Source: Deltaproteobacteria bacterium
GTDB taxonomy: Bacteria > Desulfobacterota > GWC2-55-46 > DRME01
Direction: 5' to 3'
Assembly (NCBI GenBank): GCA_011375175.1
Contig: DRME01000027.1
Span: 1-48,270 of the forward strand
Length of the DNA stretch: 48,270 nucleotides
This document shows positions 6,985 to 16,190 of the stretch, in pieces. The notes under the pieces are model-generated. The model was not told where the DNA came from. It did no database searches and saw nothing but the letters and a program-made list of their open reading frames with translations. A program made the translations under genes and the position numbers. Numbering within the stretch: position 1 is the first letter of the stretch; each line of letters begins with the position of its first letter.

Positions 6985-9244
6985 GGTATGGGCCAAGAGC
7001 TCGGGAGAAACGCTCGTCGACCATACCCTCAAGGTCCTCTCGGTCTTGAGGCAGATCCGGGAACGGTCGCCTCGACTGGCCGTCGTCTCGGGCGAACCGC
7101 GCCTCTGGCACAGGGCGTTCTGGGCCTGCGTACTCCACGACTTCGGCAAGGCGGCCGCCGGGTTCCAGGCATACCTGAGGGGCGAGGCGCCGCCCTGGAA
7201 GCATCGACACGAGGTGCTCTCGCTCGCCTTCCTGCAGGCTCTGGATCTGCACGGCGACGACATCCCCTGGATTGCCGCCGGCATAGTCTCTCATCACAAG
7301 GATGCGAAGGAGATCGTAGAGGAGAGATACAACATCTCCATAGAGCCCGAGCACCTCGGCATAGAGTCCCTTTGCCGGGAACTTCCGGAGGATGTCCTCG
7401 CCTCCCTCATCGAATGGCTCGGGGAGGCCCCGCGCAGGTGGATAGCGGAGAACGGCTTCAGCGATGCGGTCGTCCCTCATTTCCACCCGCAGCCCCCGGC
7501 TCGCTTCAGGGCCGGCATGGCAGGTGCCGTCATGGCCGCCTTGAAAGGCTACGATTCGCTGCTTCAGGCCCTTGACGGACTGGAGGCCGCCGCCGCTGAG
7601 AACGTCTTCGCCATAATCATGAGAGGGATAATAAGGCAGGCCGATTGTCTCGCATCGGCCGACTCTCCCGAGCTGCAAAGCGCCGTCTTCCCGGACAGGA
7701 AGGCATTGAGCGACCGCATAGGCATCTCGGAAGACGAATTGATGGCTCACCAGGAAGGTGCCGCGTCGGCCTCGGGCTCCATAATCCTTTCGGCCCCGAC
7801 CGGGAGCGGGAAGACCGAGGCGTCGCTGTTATGGGCACGAAGCAGGCAGACACGCCGACCGGCACAGGGACACTTGATATACGTCCTTCCCTATCAGGCG
7901 AGCTTGAACGCCTTGAGTAAACGGCTGAGGGGGACCTTCGGTCTCGACGTGGCGCTGATTCACAGCCGAAGCCTTGCCGCCCTCTACCGTGAAGTGTTGA
8001 GCGAGGGCCGATCGAGCGGCGATGCCGAGAGACTGGCGCGGAGGGCCGATTCCCTGGCCAGACTTCACCAGCCTCCGGTCTGGTGCACCACGCCGTACCA
8101 TCTTCTACGGGCGGCCTACAGGCTGCCGGGCTACGAGTCCCTCTGGGCTTCGCTGGCCGGAGCGCTCGTCGTGGTGGATGAAGTTCATGCCTACGAGCCG
8201 GGCAGGATGGGGCTGTTCGTGGCCATGCTCGAAGAACTCAGGATGCGATGGGGGGCCGAGCTCTGCATAATGACGGCCACCATGCCTTCCTGGCTGAGGG
8301 GGCTTTTGCGCCCTCTCGTCGATGCAGAGGTGTCAGCCGCCCCCGATGTCTTTGGAAGGTTCAGGCGGCACAGGGTGGAACTCGTTGACGGTGATCTGTT
8401 CGGAGAGAAGGCTCAGGGGATCATCGGCTCGGAGCTCGCCTCCGGACATTCCGTGCTGGTGGGAGTCAATACAGTCAAGACGGCGCAGAGGCTGTGGGAG
8501 GAGCTCGCAGGCGTCATGGGCGACGAGTCGGTCCTGTTGATCCACGGCAGGTATACGTCGCGCGATAGGCTTGCCAGGGAAGGGTTCATCGCAGAACGCC
8601 TCGACGCGAGAAAGGGGAGCGGCTCTCCTGTGGTCGTCGTCGCCACGCAGGTAGTCGAGGTGAGCCTCGACCTTGACTTCGACACCATTGTAACCGAGCC
8701 GGCTCCGCTCGAGGCGCTGCTGCAAAGGTTCGGCCGCGTCAACAGAAAAGGAAAGAAAGGCGTCGTTCCCGTAAGGGTGCTCGTACGGTCCGTTGATGAC
8801 GGCGGCGTATACGAGGCCGGTCTTGTCGAGAAGGCCCTCTCCATCTTGTCGGCCAATGACGACAAGGTGATAGACGAAGCGACGGTCGGTGACTGGATAG
8901 ACGAAATGTACAGAGGGATCGAGGACAGGTTCACAAGCAAGGCACGGGCAAGCATAAAGGAGTTTCGGGAGTCGGCACTCAGGACCTTGAGGGCCTTTCA
9001 GAGCAGCGAGGAGATGAGAGACCTCTTCGACGAGCTGTTCGACGGCACGGAAGTTCTGCCCGCCTGCCTCGTCGACGAATTCCGTCACTTGAGGGAGGTT
9101 GCGCCGATTGAGGCGAGAAGTCTGCTTGTACCGGTGAGTGCCGCGCAGGCCCGCCGGCACGCAGACTCCATGGAGTGGAACGGCGAGTGGTTTGTCAGGA
9201 TAATGGACAGGCCCTATGACGGCGACAGGGGGCTGATGCTGTAA
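6962..9244 (+). CDS. cas3: CRISPR-associated helicase-nuclease Cas3 (HD plus DExH)
   Basis: A 760-residue effector recruited by Cascade to unwind and degrade target DNA. The N-terminal HD nuclease has H21, H59-D60 in VLHDFGKAA, H91/H93 and H111-H112. The SF2 helicase has SAPTGSGKT (277-285), DEVH (406-409), TAT (438-440), VATQVVEVSLDLDFD and the motif VI block QRFGRVNRKG. HD and helicase are in one chain. All catalytic residues appear intact, so interference is probably functional. It is followed by a 330-nt gap holding a repeat element. Confidence 0.95.
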   Translation: MARKVLNRVWAKSSGETLVDHTLKVLSVLRQIRERSPRLAVVSGEPRLWHRAFWACVLHDFGKAAAGFQAYLRGEAPPWKHRHEVLSLAFLQALDLHGDDIPWIAAGIVSHHKDAKEIVEERYNISIEPEHLGIESLCRELPEDVLASLIEWLGEAPRRWIAENGFSDAVVPHFHPQPPARFRAGMAGAVMAALKGYDSLLQALDGLEAAAAENVFAIIMRGIIRQADCLASADSPELQSAVFPDRKALSDRIGISEDELMAHQEGAASASGSIILSAPTGSGKTEASLLWARSRQTRRPAQGHLIYVLPYQASLNALSKRLRGTFGLDVALIHSRSLAALYREVLSEGRSSGDAERLARRADSLARLHQPPVWCTTPYHLLRAAYRLPGYESLWASLAGALVVVDEVHAYEPGRMGLFVAMLEELRMRWGAELCIMTATMPSWLRGLLRPLVDAEVSAAPDVFGRFRRHRVELVDGDLFGEKAQGIIGSELASGHSVLVGVNTVKTAQRLWEELAGVMGDESVLLIHGRYTSRDRLAREGFIAERLDARKGSGSPVVVVATQVVEVSLDLDFDTIVTEPAPLEALLQRFGRVNRKGKKGVVPVRVLVRSVDDGGVYEAGLVEKALSILSANDDKVIDEATVGDWIDEMYRGIEDRFTSKARASIKEFRESALRTLRAFQSSEEMRDLFDELFDGTEVLPACLVDEFRHLREVAPIEARSLLVPVSAAQARRHADSMEWNGEWFVRIMDRPYDGDRGLML

Positions 9245-9275
9245 CCCATAGTTCCTTGCACTGCTGTCCCATTAC

Positions 9276-9320
9276 CTTTTAAAAAGATTCCCTCAGCGCG
9301 ATAAATCAAAGTCCCTGATA
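9276..9320. repeat. degenerate end fragment of MITE-like family
   Basis: TTTTAAAAAGATTCCCTCAG followed by a diverged AATAAATCA-type inverted-repeat end. It matches the right end of the family with several substitutions. It looks like the relic of an older copy beside R2; the 75 nt between them show nothing recognisable. Confidence 0.5.
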
Positions 9321-9390
9321 GACCGGGTACTCGGGCGGCGTCCTGGGCGCGGAGGGACGCCCCCCGCTTGCCGGTGAGAGATTTTTGTGC

Positions 9391-9575
9391 TATTGCTTAC
9401 TGAGGGAACCTTTTTGTAAAAAGGTTCCCTCAGACTCCCTCCAAAAACTTTCAACGCGAGTTGGTTTCCCCCTGTTTTGCCTGGCAAAACAGGGGGAAAC
9501 CAACTCGTATTGAAAGTCTTTGAAGGGGGTCTGGGGGAAACTTTCTACAGAAAGTTTCCCCCAGGGTAATTAATC
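9391..9575. mobile_element. MITE-like palindromic element R2 between cas3 and cas1
   Basis: Contains the three family hairpins: CTGAGGGAACC (9400 on), the central palindrome GAGTTGGTTTCCCCCTG around GTTTTGCCTGGCAAAAC, and CTGGGGGAAACTTTC with its complement ending at 9563. Its right end GGGTAATTAATCC runs directly into the cas1 ATG at 9577, so the only purine-rich candidate Shine-Dalgarno (CAGGG) belongs to the element. The left terminal repeat is degenerate. Confidence 0.75.
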
Positions 9576-9576
9576 C

Positions 9577-10767
9577 ATGGCCAAGACGGAAGTCGAGAGG
9601 ATCCATCCTGAGCGCGAGCCCGAGGCGGCGCCGCTGCCGCCGGCCCAGTACAATCTCTTCACCGGAGAGGCCGAGCTCGTAGCGCTTGTCGTGGACGAGG
9701 CGCCGGACGACGAGCTCGTCATAGACGATGGCATCAGGATGGTCAGGACGGACGACTCTTCGAGGCTCGTCCTGTCGGGCTACGGCATCTTCCTCTCGAA
9801 GAAGAGCGAGCGCATGGTCGTGAGGAAGGGGAAGGACGTGATCTACCAGTTCCCTTTCTTCAGGCTCTGTGACGTCGTCGTGGCCTCGCGTGGCGTGGGC
9901 CTGTCGTCGGACCTCATAGAGGAGCTCTGCCGCAGGGGGATCAACCTCTATTTCCTCTCGGGCGGCAGCAAGCCCTACGCCATGCTCACCTCCCCCATGC
10001 TCACCGCCACGGTCGAGGCCAGGAGGTGCCAGTTCGACGCCTTGAACGACGCAAGGGGCGTGGAGTTCTCCAAGGCCGTCGTCTACGGCAAGACGACCAA
10101 TCAGGAGAGGCTTCTCCGCTACTTCGGCAAGTACATAAAGGACGTCGACCCGGAGAGGTACTCAAGGGTCGCCTCCATCGCCGCGGCGCTCAGGGAGCTC
10201 AGGGGCAAGGTCCGGCGGGTGAGGGGGGCGAAGATGGACGAGGTGAGGGATACGCTCATGGGCATGGAGGGCACGGCCGGCAGACTCTACTGGGACGGCG
10301 TGAAGGAGGTGCTCGCAAACCGCACGGAGTTCATGGGAAGACGCACGCGGGGGGCCGCGGACCCGGCCAACTCGCTCCTCAACTACGGCTACGGCATCCT
10401 CTACTCCGTGGTATGGGGGGCGCTTGTCAACGCCGGGCTCGAGCCCTTCGCCGGCTTCCTCCATGTGGACAGGCCCGGCAAGCCCTCGCTCGTGCTCGAC
10501 CTCGTCGAGGAGTTCCGCCAGCCCGTCGTCGACAGAACGGTCATCGCCCACATCAACCTGGGCCGCGAGATAACGATGGTCGACGGTCTGCTCGACGGCG
10601 AGACGCGAAGCGCCGTGGCCGGGAAGATCCTTGCGCGGCTCGACTCGCAGGAGAAGTACGAGGGCAGGCGCTACCGCATAAGCTCCATAATCCAGATACA
10701 GGCCCGCAACCTCGCCTCGTTCCTCCGGGGACGCAGGCCCTACAGGCCTTTCACCTTCCGGTGGTGA
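9577..10767 (+). CDS. cas1: CRISPR adaptation integrase Cas1
   Basis: A 396-residue metal-dependent integrase that inserts new spacers with Cas2. The catalytic residues are visible: E231 (MEGTAGRLYW), H296 (FLHVDRPGKPSLVLD) and D308 or E311. The N-terminal beta domain starts at about residue 60 (RMVRTDDSSRLVLSGYG). The first 55-60 residues form an acidic extension (MAKTEVERIHPEREPEAAP...) beyond the usual 320-340 residue length. No better start with a Shine-Dalgarno is seen further in. A 3-nt gap separates it from cas2. Repeat element R2 abuts the start codon. Confidence 0.93.
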   Translation: MAKTEVERIHPEREPEAAPLPPAQYNLFTGEAELVALVVDEAPDDELVIDDGIRMVRTDDSSRLVLSGYGIFLSKKSERMVVRKGKDVIYQFPFFRLCDVVVASRGVGLSSDLIEELCRRGINLYFLSGGSKPYAMLTSPMLTATVEARRCQFDALNDARGVEFSKAVVYGKTTNQERLLRYFGKYIKDVDPERYSRVASIAAALRELRGKVRRVRGAKMDEVRDTLMGMEGTAGRLYWDGVKEVLANRTEFMGRRTRGAADPANSLLNYGYGILYSVVWGALVNAGLEPFAGFLHVDRPGKPSLVLDLVEEFRQPVVDRTVIAHINLGREITMVDGLLDGETRSAVAGKILARLDSQEKYEGRRYRISSIIQIQARNLASFLRGRRPYRPFTFRW

Positions 10768-10770
10768 GCC

Positions 10771-11055
10771 ATGGAGGAATTTAATCATTTCGTCTTCTAC
10801 GACATAGAGAAGGACGGCGTGCGTCTCAGGGTCTCGGAGACGTGCAAGGACTACGGCCTTGAGCGTATCCAGTTCAGCGGCTTCATGGGGCGGCTGACGA
10901 GAAACATGCGCGAGGAGCTCTTCCTGAAGCTGACCGATGCGGTGAAGGAGGGGGCGGGCAAGATACTGATCCTGCCGGTCTGCGACAAGGACTACCGCAA
11001 CAGGCTCGAGTTCGCCGTGGAGCCCGAGGACGGTGACGATAGCGCCCGAGGATAG
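10771..11055 (+). CDS. cas2: CRISPR adaptation protein Cas2
   Basis: A 94-residue ferredoxin-fold protein forming the core of the Cas1-Cas2 integration complex. The family signature FVFYDIEKDGVRLRVSETCKDYGLERIQ includes the conserved Asp (D11). The C-terminal strand (KILILPVCDKDY) is typical. Its ATG lies 3 nt beyond the cas1 stop and it has a GGAGG-like site in the cas1 end (GGTGGTGAGCC), so the two are coupled. Confidence 0.93.
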   Translation: MEEFNHFVFYDIEKDGVRLRVSETCKDYGLERIQFSGFMGRLTRNMREELFLKLTDAVKEGAGKILILPVCDKDYRNRLEFAVEPEDGDDSARG

Positions 11056-11096
11056 CGAGATTCGTCTTCGCCCTCCCTTTCGGGTGTTGCCGGGGG

Positions 11097-11678
11097 ATGC
11101 CGGTGATAGCGCTGAGGGTGAGCGACATAAAGCAGTACGCCTATTGTCCGAGGGTCGTCTACTTCCACTACGTCAGGCCCGTGGGCGCGAAGAGCACCTT
11201 CAAGATGGAGTACGGCAAGCGCGAGGAGGCGAGGGTGGAGCGGCTCGAGACGCGGCGGGGGCTTGCCAGGTACGGCCTGGACGGAGGCAAGAGGTCTTTC
11301 CACGTGGCCCTCAGCTCATCGCGGCTGGGGCTTTCGGGGAGGGTGGACATGCTCGTGGAGACGGACGAGGCGTGCTTTCCCGTGGACTTCAAATTCACCC
11401 GCGGCCGTCCCGCCAGGAACCACGTATACCAGGTCGCAGGCTACGGCCTTCTCCTCGAAGACATCTATGGAAAGGAGGCGCCGCGTGGCTTCGTCTACCT
11501 CATCCCCTCCGATGAGGCGGTGGCATTTGAGTTGCATGGTTCCCTCAAGGATGATATAATGGCGATGCTCGCAGAGATGCGTCTCATGATCGCCGAAGAG
11601 TCGATGCCCCCTCCGGCGGACAACCGCAACAAGTGCGTGGACTGCGAGTACAGGAATTTTTGCCGCGACGTCTTTTAA
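11097..11678 (+). CDS. cas4: CRISPR-associated Fe-S nuclease Cas4
   Basis: A 193-residue RecB-like nuclease that trims prespacers and sets PAM choice and orientation. Four Cys ligands for an iron-sulphur cluster are present: C17 (QYAYCPR), C180, C183 and C189 (NKCVDCEYRNFC). The RecB residues D84 (GRVD), D97 and K99 (PVDFKF) are intact. It lies last, after cas2 and directly before the CRISPR leader, whereas I-B loci more often read cas4-cas1-cas2. Confidence 0.92.
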   Translation: MPVIALRVSDIKQYAYCPRVVYFHYVRPVGAKSTFKMEYGKREEARVERLETRRGLARYGLDGGKRSFHVALSSSRLGLSGRVDMLVETDEACFPVDFKFTRGRPARNHVYQVAGYGLLLEDIYGKEAPRGFVYLIPSDEAVAFELHGSLKDDIMAMLAEMRLMIAEESMPPPADNRNKCVDCEYRNFCRDVF

Positions 11679-11781
11679 TCGTTTTCGCAAACCTGCGGGG
11701 TTTTATGACAGTCGGCGTGTTTGCGCGTAAAAACGGAGTCATGTCCTTGCAAGGTCTTGTTTTTCGGGTGTTTTCGGAGCT
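11679..11781 (+). promoter_or_regulatory. CRISPR leader
   Basis: A 103-nt A/T-enriched stretch between cas4 and the first repeat. It contains ATGACA (11705-11710), 17 nt, TAAAAA (11728-11733), a plausible array promoter reading rightward. Orientation agrees with the repeat ending in the crRNA 5'-handle sequence ACTGAAAC and with the degenerate last repeat at the far end. Confidence 0.7.
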
Positions 11782-14700
11782 GTCACACACCCTTTCCCTA
11801 TGAAGAGGGAACTGAAACCCCCCGCCAGGTCGAGCACCGCTATCGCCCCGGAGAGTCACACACCCTTTCCCTATGAAGAGGGAACTGAAACGAAGCTCTT
11901 ATCGCCGTGATTGGGATCAGGTCGAACGTCACACACCCTTTCCCTATGAAGAGGGAACTGAAACCGGTGAAACCACTCCACGGCGGTGAAGCGTTCGTCC
12001 CGTCACACACCCTTTCCCTATGAAGAGGGAACTGAAACCTTTCAGTACTTCAGGAACAGACGGACCGTTACGAGTCACACACCCTTTCCCTATGAAGAGG
12101 GAACTGAAACGGAAAAGTACGAATTCAAGGTTCCTGAAGGGACGCCGTCACACACCCTTTCCCTATGAAGAGGGAACTGAAACTCAACACCAACCCGCGG
12201 TAGAAGTACGCCGGACGGAGGTCACACACCCTTTCCCTATGAAGAGGGAACTGAAACAGGAACGTCAGGCCGTTCTGGATACGCTCACCGTAGTCACACA
12301 CCCTTTCCCTATGAAGAGGGAACTGAAACCCATGAGCTTGCGGGGCTCGACCGCTTCCGCCTCCAGGTCACACACCCTTTCCCTATGAAGAGGGAACTGA
12401 AACAACCTTCACGCGACACTAACCATCTCCGATCATGGGTCACACACCCTTTCCCTATGAAGAGGGAACTGAAACGAGCCGTTTTCCGTCCTCAAAATGC
12501 GTTTCGCAGTTGTCACACACCCTTTCCCTATGAAGAGGGAACTGAAACGCCTCCTTTTCTTAGTCCCCGCACCGCCTTTTCCCCGAGTCACACACCCTTT
12601 CCCTATGAAGAGGGAACTGAAACAGAGCTTGAAACTCTCGGCCTTGACGCCCGTGTAGGGTCACACACCCTTTCCCTATGAAGAGGGAACTGAAACCGAT
12701 GCGGTCTTGGCCGCTTCGGACCTTTTCCCAAGTCACACACCCTTTCCCTATGAAGAGGGAACTGAAACTTAAAAAATCCCTTGACAAGCTTCCGCCTTCT
12801 TGCTGTCACACACCCTTTCCCTATGAAGAGGGAACTGAAACTCACACCGGGGGGCGTCCCGCGAGGTGATACCGGCAGCGTCACACACCCTTTCCCTATG
12901 AAGAGGGAACTGAAACTTTGTGCTTATGAGCTTCCCAAGCAGGAAGCTGCACAACTGTCACACACCCTTTCCCTATGAAGAGGGAACTGAAACGGCTGTC
13001 TGCGCCTCGCCGCCATGACCCTCATGGCCGCGTCACACACCCTTTCCCTATGAAGAGGGAACTGAAACCGCGCAGGCAAGCAGGGCCTGGCGGCGGGCCT
13101 GGCGTCACACACCCTTTCCCTATGAAGAGGGAACTGAAACTCCAGATTACCGAATGCGGTATCTGCTGATACGCGTCACACACCCTTTCCCTATGAAGAG
13201 GGAACTGAAACGGATGAACCACGTGGAGTACAACGGCCCCCAGTACGGTCACACACCCTTTCCCTATGAAGAGGGAACTGAAACTCGCCGGATCACCGAG
13301 GCCCCGGTAAAGGGCTTCCTCGTCACACACCCTTTCCCTATGAAGAGGGAACTGAAACAGACGCAGCGTGTAGTGCCTGTCGAGCGCCCCGGGTCACACA
13401 CCCTTTCCCTATGAAGAGGGAACTGAAACAGGTCGTACCAGACGATCTCGATGGGTTTTCCCTCGTCACACACCCTTTCCCTATGAAGAGGGAACTGAAA
13501 CAATCAATAATATTGTCTTTCCTGTGACCTTGCACGGTCACACACCCTTTCCCTATGAAGAGGGAACTGAAACGCTTGAATTCCGTGAGATTCGAAGGGT
13601 CCGGCCCGGTCACACACCCTTTCCCTATGAAGAGGGAACTGAAACCCACAAGTCGGCTGAGGGCGTCGGGGGGAAGAAGAGTCACACACCCTTTCCCTAT
13701 GAAGAGGGAACTGAAACGACCCTGATTACGGCCGGTTCGCCGTTCTCGTCCCACGTCACACACCCTTTCCCTATGAAGAGGGAACTGAAACTCTGTGGGT
13801 GTCAGACGGGGTAGTGACGGGTAAGGGAGGTCACACACCCTTTCCCTATGAAGAGGGAACTGAAACGCAAGCACCCGTGCACGGGACGAGGGGGCGGATT
13901 TGTCACACACCCTTTCCCTATGAAGAGGGAACTGAAACGAAATAACAGGCGGTGGAGTAGTCCACGGCTCCGCCGTCACACACCCTTTCCCTATGAAGAG
14001 GGAACTGAAACCCGACCTCGTTCGCGTAGCCCTTGGGGCTGATGTCGTCACACACCCTTTCCCTATGAAGAGGGAACTGAAACTGATTGTGAGGTACCGA
14101 AGCAAGAAGTTCGTCGACGTCACACACCCTTTCCCTATGAAGAGGGAACTGAAACATAGTGTCGGGCTCAAGCCCAAGAAGCACACAGGTGTCACACACC
14201 CTTTCCCTATGAAGAGGGAACTGAAACTGTTTGAGAGCTACAGCTTTGGCTACACATATACTGTCACACACCCTTTCCCTATGAAGAGGGAACTGAAACG
14301 CACAAACAGCGGCGTAAACCTCCGACCCGACCCCCAGTCACACACCCTTTCCCTATGAAGAGGGAACTGAAACCATAAGAACCGTCCGGCATTTCCTCTA
14401 AATCAATAATGTCACACACCCTTTCCCTATGAAGAGGGAACTGAAACACTGTATTTTTCCTCTGCCGTGGAGCACTCGCCGAGCCGTCACACACCCTTTC
14501 CCTATGAAGAGGGAACTGAAACTGGGCAAGAAGACAGGGCGGATAACGAAGAAGGTCGAGTCACACACCCTTTCCCTATGAAGAGGGAACTGAAACCGAA
14601 GAAGGTGCGCGCCACCTGGGAGGAAGGGTGTCGTCACACACCCTTTCCCTATGAAGAGGGAACTGAAACGGTACATCACTGTCTCCCCCAGGGGGGAGTA

Positions 14701-14876
14701 ATAGTCACACACCCTTTCCCTATGAAGAGGGAACTGAAACGAGACATCACTGAAGTCCTTAAATTTGCTGTAGAGTCACACACCCTTTCCCTATGAAGAG
14801 GGAACTGAAACGTCCAATAGTTGTCCTCTTCGGACGTCGCGCGAACGTCACACACCCCTTCCCTATGAAGAGGGAA
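11782..14876 (+). CRISPR. CRISPR array, 43 repeats of 37 nt and 42 spacers
   Basis: The repeat starts GTCACACACC, contains the stem TTCCCT-ATGAAG-AGGGAA and ends ACTGAAAC. First repeat 11782-11818, last full repeat 14775-14811. Start-to-start spacing is 72-77 nt, so spacers run about 34-40 nt. The internal repeats appear identical by eye. The terminal repeat at 14847 has a T-to-C change and loses its last 7 nt, marking the leader-distal end. No duplicated spacer was noticed. No spacer was recognised as matching other DNA in the window, but this was checked only by eye. Transcription is on the plus strand from the cas4 side. Confidence 0.98.
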
Positions 14877-15255
14877 TTCTGGTCGGGACGGTAACGGGCT
14901 CGGCGGTGATCGCAGGGGCCTCGATGACCGCGCCGCAGTCACGGCCATGGTCGGCGACAGAAGGGAGGCGAGCTGACAGGCGGCAATGTATTTGCCGATG
15001 AGATTCGGCGCGGTCCCGGAACTCGAGCTCCGGGACCGCGCTACAGGCGGCAGCGCGACCGCGACGGACAGAACGGCAAGCCGCGCCATGGGGCGAAGGC
15101 TGGATCCCCGAGCAGGGCCGGCCTCAGGAGCCGGCGGCGGCACACCGAGGCGGGGAGGAACCGAGCGGCGCTATGCGGCGGGCGAGTCACGTCTCCGCGC
15201 GCACCCGAAGACCGGCCGTAAGCAGGTCTGCGGCCAGTCCGGTAAGCGCAAATGA
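14877..15255. other. non-coding gap after the CRISPR array
   Basis: About 380 nt with no supported gene. A strong hairpin, GCGGTCCCGGA with complement TCCGGGACCGC, lies at about 15010-15039; it lacks a T-run, so it is not a standard terminator. The minus strand can be read as a short signal-peptide-like piece (MARLAVLSVAVALPPVA) that loses its frame before the array. It may be the remnant of a gene, but evidence is poor. Confidence 0.4.
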
Positions 15256-15294
15256 AAAAGGGGTTGCGGCACTTGCCGCAACCCCTCGCTTTAA
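15256..15294 (-). terminator. intrinsic terminator after tRNA-Arg
   Basis: GGGGTTGCGGCA and its complement TGCCGCAACCCC around a 4-nt loop, followed on the minus strand by TTTTTC. It lies directly downstream of the tRNA-Arg 3' end. Confidence 0.8.
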
Positions 15295-15295
15295 C

Positions 15296-15372
15296 TGGCG
15301 CGCCTGGAGGGATTCGAACCCCCGACCTGCGGATTCGTAGTCCGACGCTCTATCCAGCTGAGCTACAGGCGC
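15296..15372 (-). tRNA. tRNA-Arg (anticodon ACG)
   Basis: A 77-nt cloverleaf with CCA encoded. The acceptor stem GCGCCTG pairs with CAGGCGC, the D arm contains AGCTCAGCTGGATAGAG, the anticodon loop is CTACGAA and the T arm is GGGGGTTCGAATCCC. Anticodon ACG becomes ICG after deamination by TadA and reads CGU/CGC/CGA. Confidence 0.96.
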
Positions 15373-15380
15373 AAAGTCTT

Positions 15381-15470
15381 GGGAAGCCCTGATTTATTGC
15401 ACTGAGGGAGCCGGGGGGCTGTGACCCTCTTACAGACAGGTGCCCTCAGTACAATAAATCAGAGTTCCCC
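15381..15470. mobile_element. minimal MITE-like element R3
   Basis: A 90-bp element with near-perfect terminal inverted repeats: left GGGAAGCCCTGATTTATTGC, right ACAATAAATCAGAGTTCCCC. Only one internal module (CTGAGGGAGCC ... GTGCCCTCAG with a GGGCTGTGACCC-like insert) is kept. It is flanked by TT on both sides. It sits 8 nt upstream of tRNA-Arg and shows what the shortest family member looks like. Confidence 0.75.
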
Positions 15471-15497
15471 TTAAGCAGAGTCTCCCTTGATTTCAAT

Positions 15498-15547
15498 CTC
15501 TTCGCTACCCCCCCTCTCTCTTCGCTGCCCTCTCTCTTCGCTGCCCC
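15498..15547. repeat. three short tandem repeats of CTCTCTTCGCTGCC type
   Basis: Three imperfect copies of a 14-17 nt unit (CTCTTCGCTACCCCCC, CTCTCTTCGCTGCC, CTCTCTTCGCTGCC). They lie in the roughly 350-nt gap between the two tRNA genes. The remainder of that gap shows no gene. Confidence 0.5.
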
Positions 15548-15726
15548 CGGTGACCGTGTGGAGCGACATTGCAAGTTGACCTCTCCACCATATCGCCCGC
15601 AACCCATCCGGCACCGCCCCGAACTCTCCCGGTTTCAGCCGGTTCCCCGGACAGGCTCCATCCCACCGGCCCACCGGCCTGAACGGCGCCCTCCGCTGCC
15701 GCCCCGCCTGAAACCACCGGGCGCAG

Positions 15727-15818
<92 letters not shown>

Positions 15819-15820
15819 GA

Positions 15821-16046
15821 CGATTATTTACCCTGGGGGAAACTTTCTACAGAAAGTTTCCCCCAGACCCCCTTCAAAGACTTTCAATTCCCTGCGGTTC
15901 CTCCCAGTTTGGCTTGCAAAACCGGGAGGAGCCGCAGGGCGTTAAAAGTCTTTGGAGGGAGTCTGAGGGAACCGTGGGGCTGTGACCCGTGGGTCTATGA
16001 CCCTTTACAAAAAGGCTCCCTCAGTGTAATTAATCAGAGCTTCCTT
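15821..16046. mobile_element. MITE-like palindromic element R4
   Basis: In reverse orientation to R2. It carries CTGGGGGAAACTTTC (start 15835), a central palindrome CCCTGCGGTTCCTCCC with its own complement (GGGAGGAGCCGCAGGG), and the CTGAGGGAACC module with an extra GGGTC/GACCC hairpin. The right terminal repeat AATTAATCAGAGCTTCCT ends at 16044. The left terminal repeat is lost close to the tRNA-Ser 5' end. The central stem sequence differs from R2 on both arms. Confidence 0.75.
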
Positions 16047-16106
16047 GTCTATTAACATGAATCAGGGGTCTTAATCAAGACCGGTTTTGGGTGGTGGAGA
16101 AAAAAC

Positions 16107-16135
16107 TTGCAATTCCGGGGCCGAGGGACTATAAG
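16107..16135 (+). promoter_or_regulatory. promoter upstream of zinc-ribbon gene
   Basis: TTGCAA (16107-16112), 17 nt, TATAAG (16130-16135), then about 55 nt to the ATG at 16191. The segment GGGACTATAAGGGACTATAAA is a short direct duplication covering the -10. Confidence 0.55.
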
Positions 16136-16190
16136 GGACTATAAAGGGTTCATCGACGGCGGGGCCGTCTTGAGAAAGGGATGCTTACCC

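Noticed and set aside
4966-7284. 772-codon open frame antisense to cas7 and cas5
   Set aside because: High GC leaves few stops. The protein is low-complexity and Arg/Pro-rich, while the plus strand encodes clear Cas7 and Cas5.
9391-9575. Elements as ordinary rho-independent terminators
   Set aside because: They have terminal inverted repeats, TA flanks and several stacked hairpins without T-runs, and many lie upstream of genes rather than after them.
13338-14195. Long open frames in the CRISPR array on both strands, with repeated peptides such as SSLFIGKGCVT or HPFPMKRELK
   Set aside because: They arise from translating the 37-nt repeat; there is no ribosome site and the peptides only repeat the array unit.
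14986-15255. Plus-strand 89-codon frame after the array
   Set aside because: Arg/Gly/Ala-rich composition, no ribosome site, and it crosses a strong hairpin; looks non-coding.
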